From Hepatocystis sp. ex Piliocolobus tephrosceles (taxonomy: Eukaryota > Apicomplexa > Aconoidasida > Haemosporida > Plasmodiidae): a stretch of DNA of 15,718 nt. The notes beneath the pieces were generated by a model. It saw nothing but the letters and a program-made list of their open reading frames with translations. It made no database searches and was not told where the DNA came from. A program made the position numbers and the translations under genes. The stretch is taken from the NCBI GenBank assembly GCA_902459845.2, contig CABPSV020000468.1, positions 1 through 15,718 of the forward strand. Reading direction: 5' to 3'. Positions 1 to 7,929 of the stretch are shown here, piece after piece (position 1 is the stretch's first letter; each line of letters starts with the position of its first letter).

Positions 1-3
1 TAA

Positions 4-56
<53 letters not shown>

Positions 57-160
57 TAGTAAAGTGATTAGTAAAATTGTAATTCACAATTTAAGTACTA
101 CAATTCATGATTAGTGATATATATATCATATAATTGACATGTTTTGTTATTATTCATTCT

Positions 161-482
161 TTTGCTTTTTGCTTTTTGCTTTTTGCTTTTTGCTTTTTGC
201 TTTTTGCTTTTTGCTTTTTGCTTTTTGCTTTTTGCTTTTTGCTTTTTGCTTTTTGCTTTTTGCTTTTTGTTTTTTGCTTTTTGCTTTTTGCTTTTTGCTT
301 TTTGCTTTTTGCTTTTTGCTTTTTGCTTTTTGCTTTTTGCTTTTTGCTTTTTGCTTTTTGCTTTTTGCTTTTTGCTTTTTGCTTTTTGCTTTTTGCTTTT
401 TGCTTTTTGCTTTTTGCTTTTTGCTTTTTGCTTTTTGCTTTTTGCTTTTTGCTTTTTGCTTTTTGCTCTTTGCTTTTTGCCT
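161..482. repeat. Heptamer tandem array (GCTTTTT)n, about 45 copies
   Basis: Near-perfect tandem repeats of the 7-bp unit GCTTTTT, with a G-to-T-type variant near 269 and a degraded right end (GCTCTTT near 466). Because 7 is not a multiple of 3, the array reads as the same heptapeptide in all three forward frames and as a Lys/Gln/Ser repeat on the other strand. These open frames are therefore a by-product of the repeat and not genes. Confidence 0.95.
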
Positions 483-895
483 TTTTTGTTTTAATTGCAG
501 TAAAACTTTTAAATAGTAAGTAAATTGACTATTTGTTTTTCCTTTTCCTTTTTCTTTTTTTTTTTTTTTTCTCCCTTTTTTTTTTTTTCGCAGTTTGTTC
601 ATTTCTTTATTCCACTGCTTCATCATTTCATCATTTCATTATTTCGCTTTTATATTTGTTTTTCTTTTTTTTACCGTTTTTTGTTCGTGTCATTTTTTTT
701 TAATTAAACGAATAAGTAAATTAATAAGTAAACGCAAAAATCAACAAATAAATATACTAACCAGTGAATAATTAAAACAAATGAATTAATAAAAGGGCTA
801 ACCAACAATATTTAACACAATTTGCAACATGCTTTAAGCTAAAATAGTTATAAATGATTAAATGATTGAACAAACCAACAAAAACAACCAAATGA

Positions 896-901
<6 letters not shown>

Positions 902-940
<39 letters not shown>
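902..940. repeat. Poly-A tract before the OB-fold gene start
   Basis: An almost unbroken run of about 39 A, followed by GGAG and another A run up to 960. Such leaders directly upstream of the start codon are also seen at 4513-4543 before PIG-V, which fits Plasmodium 5' leader composition. Confidence 0.9.
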
Positions 941-943
<3 letters not shown>

Positions 944-970
944 AGAAAAAAAAAAAAAAAACATAACAAG

Positions 971-1408
971 ATGGGAGATGAAAACTTTTATTTAATTAAA
1001 GATTTAAAACCGTATTTGAATAATATTTCTTTACAATGCTTAATTATAAATTATATAGACGACCCACCAAATCATATAAATAACATAGTTAAGTACCATT
1101 ATTTAATAGCAGATAGTAGTGGGTCTGTTATATTATGTATCCAACAAAATTTAATAGAAGAAGAACTAATAAAAAATAATATTGATATACATAATGACGA
1201 TATAGAAGATGTACTTGAATACAATGATAATAATTTTTTTAATATGAACGAAACATTAATTAATAAGACAACAGACGATCAAAGTAAATTTATGTACAAT
1301 ATGAATAAAAAACCACCCAACATTAATATGTTAAAATATTTTCTGCGTATTGGAGATATAATAAAAATAACTGGGGCTACAACATCTTGGTCAATGGGAA
1401 AAATGGTA

Positions 1409-1444
<36 letters not shown>

Positions 1445-1890
1445 AAAAAGGAAAAAGGAAAAAGGAAAAAGGAAAAAGGAAAAAGGAAAAATGAGAAATT
1501 CTACATTATGTTAATGCTGCATAATTGTAATATTATACCACTATCATATATCCTTTTTTTTTTCTTTTTTAGGTTGTAATGTCAAGTGCTCGAACAAAAA
1601 ATAATAAATCATTAGAAACTCAAGGACATATTGAACGTGTTGGTTTTTTCACCATGCACGTTAATTTAGAACCAAACGTAAGTAACTTTATAACGTCAAC
1701 AGTTGAGAAAAAATATCAAAAAGGTGATAACAATCAGCGTATACAATGTTTGAAAAATATTAACAATCAAAATGCTAGTGGTAATACTAATGTAGGCAAT
1801 AAAAATATAAAAAATGATTCTTTAAAAAAAAAAAAAAAAGTAAGTAAGTATGATATACTTCGATTCTTTAATGATGAACAAATGTTTTGA
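971..1890 (+). CDS. OB-fold nucleic-acid-binding protein, SOSS complex subunit B (NABP/hSSB) family; two exons
   Basis: This is probably a single-stranded DNA/RNA-binding OB-fold protein like human SOSS-B1/B2, which acts in DNA repair with INTS3. I read exon 1 as 971-1405 and exon 2 as 1573-1890, giving 250 aa. The family's opening is visible (Ile-Lys-Asp-Leu-Lys-Pro at residues 9-14), then a beta-strand with ADSSGSV (47-53), the RIGDIIKITG block (126-135) and, after the splice, the last strands with GFFTMHV (169-175) followed by EPN. Removing the intron joins GKM to VVMSSA and restores the family alignment. Residues about 60-120 are an Asn/Asp-rich insertion inside the OB fold. The tail from 180 is Asn/Lys-rich and ends in a more complex KYDILRFF segment. 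The start follows a poly-A leader and begins right at the conserved domain. The gene converges on the STEEP1 gene. Family call fairly sure; the role in this parasite is inferred. Confidence 0.82.
1406..1572 (+). other. Intron of the OB-fold gene (phase 0, 167 nt)
   Basis: The donor is ATG|GTACAA at 1406 and the acceptor is a T-rich tract ending TTTTTTAG at 1572. The interior is a run of about 33 A followed by a GGAAAAA heptamer array (about 1443-1490). The length is not a multiple of three. Retention would run through a Lys/Arg/Glu repeat and stop at the acceptor, giving a 202-residue product without the last OB strands. The intron is supported by the match of the joined protein to the SOSS-B family. 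Confidence 0.8.
1443..1490. repeat. Heptamer tandem array (GGAAAAA)n inside the intron
   Basis: About seven copies of a 7-bp GGAAAAA unit lie directly after the intronic poly-A run. The period matches the GCTTTTT array at 161-482, though the sequence differs. Confidence 0.85.
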
Positions 1891-2810
1891 ATGTTTTGAA
1901 TGTTTTTAAGTTATTTTATGTTACTAACGTAAAAAAGATAAAAAAAAAAAAATAAATAAAAATAAAATAAAATAAAATGTAAAAAAAATAAAAACAATGT
2001 TAGGACTAAAAAACCCAGCAATTCTATTTGGCTCATTTTATAGCTATATAAACACATACGTATGTATAATATATATATATATATACATATGTGTGGATTT
2101 TTTTTTTTAAAATAAATAAATATATGACATATAAGCTTGCAAATATTATATTATTCAAAATATTAAAATTATGATGATTGGTGATAACAGAATAATAATT
2201 GTAGGATGATTTCTTTTTGTTTTATTTCTTTTATTTATAACAGTACTTTTGATAGACGAGTTTGTAAATTAATTTTTTTTTTAGTGGTAAAAATTATTAA
2301 AATGTGTAATAAATTAATATGTTAGAGGATTTATTTTTATTAACGCATATGTATGTATATCTATTTAGTTATGTATACATATATTTTATTTTTTAATTTT
2401 TAAGTAATGATTTGTAAAAATAAAAAATTTTTTAATGATTAATTATTACTTCTACTATTAATATTGGCATTTTTTGTCCGCTCATACCCACTCTATTATA
2501 TTATTTGCTACATATCATATATATTACGAATTATATAGGTATTACAAAAAAAAAAAAATAAAATAAATAAATAATATAGATATGTACATATATACACACA
2601 TTTTACGGGCAAAGTATTAAAAAAAAGGACATTTATGTTTTATGTATCATTTAAAACGTAATAAAATGAAAATTCAAAAAAATAAATAAAAAAAAAACAA
2701 AAATAAATATATAAAATAAAGTACAAAATAAATATATAAAATAAAGTACAAAATAAATATATAAAATAAAGGACATTATATATGTGGTAATATATTAATG
2801 TAGATAATTT
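1891..2810. other. Intergenic region between convergent 3' ends
   Basis: No gene is supported. This is the shared 3' flank of the OB-fold gene (+) and the STEEP1 gene (-). It starts with a 9-bp repeat overlapping the OB-fold stop codon, then contains A-rich stretches, a short (AT)n run near 2070-2085 and a three-copy 25-bp repeat at 2700-2774. It probably holds both 3' UTRs and poly-A sites, but none can be pinpointed. Confidence 0.7.
2700..2774. repeat. 25-bp tandem repeat, three copies
   Basis: Three head-to-tail copies begin at 2700, 2725 and 2750. Each is AAAATAAATATATAAAATAA followed by AGTAC; the third ends AGGAC. It lies just beyond the stop codon of the minus-strand STEEP1 gene. Confidence 0.92.
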
Positions 2811-3308
2811 TTATGTATCTAAAAAAAGTTTACATTTTGCTTGATCTGTTAATAAAGAATAATGATAATAATATATAAATGAATTTTCATTATCATCACT
2901 TAAATTGTTTGTATAACCTATCGGAACATTACAATCTTTGCATAACAGTCTATATTGTATTTCAATTCCATTTTTTCTTTTAATTATTATTCGATCTTTT
3001 TGTTTTTTATGAATTTTTTTATGTGTTATTTTTTTGAAAGGAAAAATTATTGAATTGTCTGTTTTTCTTGTTGGTAAAGTACTTATATCAACTTCACTAA
3101 TTAAACAAGTATATCCACATAAAAAACAAAAATAAACTAAAAAATCTTTTTCAAATTTATTTAATATACTATCTTTTGATGTATAATTCAAAATTTTAAA
3201 TTTCCTTTGTTTTTCATTATCTTTTAAAGCTTCTTGTTCAGTTTGAACTTTTCTTTTAATTTCTAACAACGACAGTTGGTTTTTTTCATTATCACCATCT
3301 TCTTCCAT
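2811..3308 (-). CDS. STEEP1: STEEP1 (CXorf56) domain protein
   Basis: A 165-aa protein if started at the Met at 3308; an in-frame upstream Met at 3395 would add 29 residues, 16 of them consecutive Lys from a poly-T tract. I prefer the shorter form because poly-A leaders before start codons are normal here. It resembles the STEEP1 family: VYFCFLCGY (residues 58-66) as the first Cys pair, DISTLPTRKTD (74-84) matching the family's Leu-Pro-x-Arg motif, then RKNGIEIQYRLLCKDC (111-126) matching its Glu-Gly-Ile-Glu-Arg-Gln-Tyr-Arg...Cys-x2-Cys block. The four Cys probably bind zinc. Human STEEP1 promotes ER exit of STING; no STING is known in this lineage, so the role here is unknown. It has a charged N-terminal extension and lacks the long helical C-terminus of the human protein. 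It is divergent from PIG-V and convergent with the OB-fold gene. Confidence 0.8.
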   Translation of the reverse strand: MEEDGDNEKNQLSLLEIKRKVQTEQEALKDNEKQRKFKILNYTSKDSILNKFEKDFLVYFCFLCGYTCLISEVDISTLPTRKTDNSIIFPFKKITHKKIHKKQKDRIIIKRKNGIEIQYRLLCKDCNVPIGYTNNLSDDNENSFIYYYHYSLLTDQAKCKLFLDT

Positions 3309-3314
3309 CTTCTT

Positions 3315-3317
<3 letters not shown>

Positions 3318-3365
<48 letters not shown>
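3318..3365. repeat. Poly-T tract at the STEEP1 5' end
   Basis: An almost pure T run of about 48 bases (poly-A on the gene's strand), 10 bases upstream of the preferred STEEP1 start. Read in frame it would code 16 Lys in the longer protein model. Confidence 0.9.
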
Positions 3366-3369
<4 letters not shown>

Positions 3370-3470
3370 CAATTTAAGATGTCTAGTCTATTCACTTTAG
3401 TTCATATTGTTTTAAGTTCAAGTTTCACTCCCTTTATTTCATTTGTTCATAGTTTCGCTTATATTTCGTT

Positions 3471-3640
3471 AAAATTTCGCTTAATTAAAATTTCGCTTAA
3501 TTAAAATTTCGCTTAATTAAAATTTCGCTTAATTAAAATTCGCTTAATTAAAATTCGCTTAATTAAAATTCGCTTAATTAAAATTCGCTTAATTAAAATT
3601 CGCTTAATTAAAATTCGCTTAATTAAAATTCGCTTATATT
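3471..3640. repeat. 16-bp array switching to a 15-bp array
   Basis: Four copies of AAAATTTCGCTTAATT start at 3471, 3487, 3503 and 3519. From 3535 the unit loses one T (AAAATTCGCTTAATT), giving six full 15-bp copies (3535, 3550, 3565, 3580, 3595, 3610) and a degenerate one from 3625. Variants resembling the unit extend left to about 3452. The array lies upstream of STEEP1. Confidence 0.94.
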
Positions 3641-4038
3641 TTCGTTTTTTTAAATCATGCTAATTAAAAAAAATAATATAAACTTGCGTTGCTTCAGTAA
3701 GTTATTTTTCATACATTCAACTCTGTTTGTTCTATTTAAAAAAAAAAAAATTGCTGCTTCATGTTTATAAAATTTAAAGATTGTATTATATCATAGTATA
3801 TCGTGTAGCATAAACGTAATATTATATAATTTTATTCGTTTATTTACTCATTAATCTGTTCACTTATTAATTTATTTTATTGCTATATTTTTTTTTTTTT
3901 TAAACCCATTTCTTCTTTTGAAAGAGTTTTAATTTTCTGATTGACAATTTTTTTTTTTTTTTTTTCATATAAAATAAAATTATCGTAATTATGAAAGAAT
4001 TAGGAAATAAAGTGCATTTATTTTATTGCAATGTATTA

Positions 4039-4077
<39 letters not shown>

Positions 4078-4300
4078 GGAGTCATTTTAAAGGACATTTG
4101 CAATGTAAAAAGCCAAAAAGTTAATTATTCTTATTACAAAAAATAAAATAAAACAAATAAGATATATAAATAAACAAAGAAGTAGATGGACAAGCAAACC
4201 AAAAAAATAATTAAATATGTAAAATGACAATGGGTTAGTGTTGATTTATTTTTGCCAAATGGTTTGTGGATTTTTTTTTTTATCCACGTAAAATTGTTCT

Positions 4301-4458
4301 TTCACATTTATATTATACGATTTGTTCACATTTATATTATACGATTTGTTCACATTTATATTTACGATTTGTTCACATTTATATTTACGATTTGTTCACA
4401 TTTATATTTACGATTTGTTCACATTTATATTTACGATTTGTTCATATTTTTATTATAC
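4301..4458. repeat. 24/23-bp tandem repeat, six copies plus a partial
   Basis: Two 24-bp units (4301, 4325) are followed by four 23-bp units (4349, 4372, 4395, 4418) that replaced ATTATACG by ATTTACG, and a decayed seventh starts at 4441. All contain TTCACATTTATATT and end CGATTTG. The array lies 85-240 bp upstream of the PIG-V start, so it probably falls in its promoter or 5' UTR. Confidence 0.93.
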
Positions 4459-4543
4459 TCTAACTGAATGGGGAATATTTGATTATAATTATACCCATGT
4501 TTAACTCTAATTAAAAAAAAAAAAAAAAGAAAAAAAAAAAAAA

Positions 4544-6460
4544 ATGAGTAAACTAAACACGACCGTATTACCCAACAGAAATAAATCAAAATCGCTACTC
4601 GCACATATAATCAATAAAAAATTCAGCATCTTATTAATTGTAGTAATAGCATTAATTATTCGTGTGTTTTGTCTAGTATATACAATTATATGGAGTAAAT
4701 TAATAAATAATTATAAGTTTAGTAATGATATATTATGTAGTAATGTAGCTGGAAGTAAAAATGAAGGAAATTTGTTGTGGAAATATATAAAATGTTTTTC
4801 ATATTGGGATGGTGAATACTTTTTAAAATTGTCATTAAATAAAACAGAATATGTTTATGAACAAAATCATGCCTTTTTCCCAACATTACCATTAATTATA
4901 ATATTTTTAAGCAATATATTACAAAATTTTGTTACAAATATTGATATTAATGCCTGTTCAATAAATACATTACTAGCTATAGTAGTTAATAATTTTTTTT
5001 TTATTTTAGGTACTATTGGTATATATTTATTTCCAATAATATATTTTTATTATAATTTAAAAAAAACAAAAGAAAAATTAGAAAACGATGAAAATGTGTT
5101 GTATAAATTAAACGAACATAATAATAGTTATAATAGTTGTTACTATTTAACTCATATTAAAGATGAACAAGAATGTAATAAATTTAGTTTTTTTTTATCC
5201 ATTTTATATACGTTTAACATTGGTAATATTCATGTCAGCTCTTTTTATAATGAAAGTATTTTTAGTTGTTTTTCAATTTGGGGATTTAATTTTTTACATT
5301 TATCATTAATAAGTTATAATAAAATAAATTTTTTTTTTGAAATATTGACAGTCTTATGTTTTTTTATAGCTTGCTTATTTAGATCTAATGGAATTTTATT
5401 TTTAATACCTCTATTCTTTTTTAATGTACACTCATGTGATTTTTTAAAACATTGTTATAAATTATTCTTATATTCTACTGTGACAGAAAAAAAAAAAAAA
5501 AATTTATTTCGTAACATTTTTTCCTATTTTAATTGTAAAAAACATATATTTTTTTTTATATTACATTGGTTGAAGGCTTTGATTGAAGCGTTAATTATAA
5601 TTTCACCTTTTTTATTTTTTCAATTATATGCATATAAGCTATATTGTTCAAATTATAGTAATATATGGAAAGAGCAAAACAAAACTTTTTATAACTTTTC
5701 GGTTAATTTTATTAAACAGGTGTTTATTTATTTAAATATGTTGGATGCAAATGTCAATGATAACTGGATGAGTGTTAATAGTATTGATGTTATGAACAAT
5801 ATAAACAAACACACACTTGTATATAGACCTTGGTGTAAAAAAAGAATTCCATTTATTTATAACTATATACAACATAAATATTGGGATGTGTTTTTTTTAA
5901 AAAATTTGATAAAACCTGATTTTAATATTCTCTACTCAGCACCTATATATTATATAGCATTTCACAGTATAGTTAATTTTTTTAAAAATAATAAATATAT
6001 TTTGTTTAATCCTTTCATTGGCAGCATTGTACATTTGTGTGTTTTTACATCTTATATACTTTTGTGTGCGCATAACGAGGTTAAAATTAAGCAGTAAATT
6101 AATATTGCGTATATCTGTTTATGCCTACATGTGGTTATGTATCACTTTTCGACTATTAAAAATTATTTATTTTATTTTTTTTTTTTTTACAAACCTGTTG
6201 CATTTTGTTTTAGGTACATATATATAAACACATGCAATACTCCTTTTGGCTCATTCTACATATCTTTTTTTTTTTTTTTTGTTTTTTTTTTTTTCCGCTT
6301 TTAGATAATTCTCAGACTGATTATAAGTTGTCCGATGTTTTATTTGCATTATGCATATTTATTAAAATATTACGAAAAATGGAACTATCTTTTTTTCGTT
6401 AATTTATTATTTTTTTTTATTGGTCCACCATTATTTGGCACATATATTGCTTGGACGTAA
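4544..6460 (+). CDS. PIGV: GPI mannosyltransferase 2 (PIG-V), two exons
   Basis: PIG-V is an ER multi-pass enzyme that uses dolichol-phosphate mannose to add the second, alpha-1,6-linked mannose to the GPI-anchor precursor. Exon 1 is 4544-6079 and exon 2 is 6305-6460, giving 563 aa. Family marks in order: a first membrane segment (about 28-50), the luminal SYWDGEYF motif (86-93; its Asp is a likely catalytic residue), EQNHAFFPTLPL (106-117), FNIGNIHVSSFYNESIF (224-240), ACLFRSNGIL (276-285), and, across the splice, HNE joined to IILRLIISCP. The last exon encodes a final hydrophobic segment and ends IAWT-stop, like the Trp-Thr end of human PIG-V. About ten hydrophobic segments are visible. A Lys-rich stretch near residue 315 comes from a poly-A run. 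GPI anchors hold merozoite surface proteins, so the gene is probably important to the parasite. Divergent from STEEP1; the stop lies inside the first unit of the following satellite. Confidence 0.9.
6080..6304 (+). other. Intron of PIG-V (phase 0, 225 nt)
   Basis: The donor is GAG|GTTAAA at 6080; the acceptor is a long T tract ending CGCTTTTAG at 6304. Splicing here aligns His-Asn-Glu-Ile-Ile-Leu-Arg without gaps to the conserved His-x-x-x-x-x-Arg...Ser-x-Pro of PIG-V. Without it the protein would stop at 6097 and lose its last membrane segment. A second acceptor-like site, TTTTAG followed by GTACAT, lies inside the intron at 6213/6214. Confidence 0.85.
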
Positions 6461-7250
6461 ATTGGCTTAAACATATATTGCTTGGATATAAATTGGGTTA
6501 GACATAAATTGCTTAAACATAAATTGGCTTAAACATTAATTGGCTTAAACATAAATTGGCTTAAACATAAATTGGCTTAAACATAAATTGGCTTAAACAT
6601 TAATTGGCTTAAACATTAATTGGCTTAAACATTAATTGGTCTAAACATTAATTGGTTTAAACATTAATTGGCTTAAACATTAATTGGCTTAAACATTAAT
6701 TGGTCTAAACATTAATTGGCTTAAACATTAATTGGCTTAAACATTAATTGGCTTAAACATTAATTGGTCTAAACATTAATTGGTTTAAACATTAATTGGC
6801 TTAAACATTAATTGGCTTAAACATTAATTGGCTTAAACATTAATTGGCTTAAACATTAATTGGCTTAAACATAAATTGGCTTAAACATTAATTGGCTTAA
6901 ACATAAATTGGCTTAAACATTAATTGGCTTAAACATAAATTGGCTTAAACATTAATTGGTCTAAACATTAATTGGTTTAAACATTAATTGGTCTAAACAT
7001 TAATTGGTTTAAACATTAATTGGTCTAAACATTAATTGGTTTAAACATTAATTGGCTTAAACATTAATTGGCTTAAACATTAATTGGTCTAAACATTAAT
7101 TGGCTTAAACATTAATTGGCTTAAACATAAATTGGCTTAAACATTAATTGGCTTAAACATTAATTGGCTTAAACATAAATTGGCTTAAACATTAATTGGT
7201 CTAAACATTAATTGGTTTAAACATTAATTGGCTTAAACATTAATTGGCTT
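6440..7250. repeat. 16-bp satellite array, about 50 copies, starting in the PIG-V 3' end
   Basis: The main array (about 6517-7250, some 46 units) repeats ACATTAATTGGCTTAA with variants GGTCTAA and GGTTTAA, and ACATAA replacing ACATTA. To its left lie degenerate 15- and 16-bp units: ACATATATTGCTTGG at 6440-6454 recurs exactly at 6471-6485, alternating with ACGTAAATTGGCTTAA (6455) and ATATAAATTGGGTTAG (6486). The first of these units codes for the last residues of PIG-V, and the next begins in the final Thr codon and contains the stop. The array fills much of the space between the convergent 3' ends of PIG-V and FKBP35. Confidence 0.95.
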
Positions 7251-7488
7251 ATTTGTTTTTATAAAACAAGTTTTTTAAAAAAAATTTATATCCTCAAAAA
7301 AAAAAAAAAAATCATATATATGTATATATGAATCGTTTACACGTGATGCAACATGTGCATGTAGCAATACATTTCATTTTTTATGTACATACTTATTTAC
7401 AAAAATAATAATATTCATTTGTTTTAGAATTGTTTATTTGAATAAAAAAGCGATTTCGTGTTTTGTTTGAAAAACTTTCCTTTCCTTT

Positions 7489-7540
<52 letters not shown>

Positions 7541-7929
7541 TAAGTTTTATTTAATCAATTAAATTTATTTAAGTTAACACGTACAAGCTAATTAGAACAC
7601 ACATGTTTCCCTTAGTACTTCCCATTTTTTTTTTTTTTTTTTTTTTTTAAATATTAATCTAAAAAATTGAGTGTACGTTTATTTTAGTAATGTTGTACGT
7701 ACCTTAAAAGATATATGTATATACATCATAATAAATTTGTTATAAAAAAAATTTTTTATGAAGGTGCAATGCAAAAAAAAAAAAAAAGGTATGTATATAT
7801 ACAGCGTACGTATGGAGACAATATAGTTGTATTAGTCACTGAGGAATTAATATATAAAAGTGTGAATGTACATATATATATATATATATACAAATGTAAA
7901 CAAACAGCCTTGGCTTAGCTTAGCATAAA
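7251..7929. other. Intergenic remainder before the FKBP35 3' end
   Basis: No gene is supported. It holds A-rich and T-rich runs, a poly-T tract of roughly 48 bases at 7491-7538, another at 7625-7648, and a short (AT)n run at about 7872-7890. A 67-codon open frame at 7715-7918 lacks recognisable protein features. The region probably contains the FKBP35 3' UTR. Confidence 0.65.
7491..7538. repeat. Poly-T tract
   Basis: A T run of about 48 bases, preceded by CCTTTCCTTTCC, in the spacer between PIG-V and FKBP35. Confidence 0.9.

Larger units (their letters stand above)
1..970. other. Intergenic region upstream of the OB-fold gene
   Basis: No gene is supported here. The stretch holds an (AT)n run at about 10-52, the GCTTTTT heptamer array at about 161-482, a pyrimidine-rich block at 530-700 with several long T runs, and a poly-A run at about 902-940 just before the start codon of the next gene. 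All open frames are translations of repeats (for example Phe-Ala-Phe-Cys-Phe-Leu-Leu) and have no complex sequence. It probably contains the promoter and 5' leader of the gene at 971, but no specific element is recognisable. Confidence 0.7.
3309..4543. other. Divergent spacer between STEEP1 and PIG-V
   Basis: No gene is supported. It contains the poly-T leader of STEEP1 (about 3318-3365), a 16-bp to 15-bp array at 3471-3640, poly-T runs near 3890, 3950 and 4062, an (AT)n run at about 4034-4060 and a 23/24-bp array at 4301-4458. It should hold both promoters, since the two flanking genes point away from each other. Confidence 0.7.

Noticed and set aside
161..482. Heptamer array as an internal telomere-like tract
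   Set aside because: Plasmodium telomere units are also 7 bp but G-rich (GGGTTTA or GGGTTCA); GCTTTTT does not match in sequence.
134..626. Long open frames on both strands over the heptamer array
   Set aside because: They translate a 7-bp repeat into the same short peptide in every frame; there is no complex sequence and no start or context support.
4252..4504. Three overlapping open frames upstream of PIG-V
   Set aside because: They are reading-frame shadows of the 23/24-bp repeat.
6440..7250. CRISPR-like array
   Set aside because: The units are contiguous with no spacers, in a eukaryotic spacer; it is a simple satellite.
7715..7918. 67-codon open frame 3' of FKBP35
   Set aside because: It runs through poly-A and (AT)n, shows no recognisable domain and lies in the likely 3' UTR.
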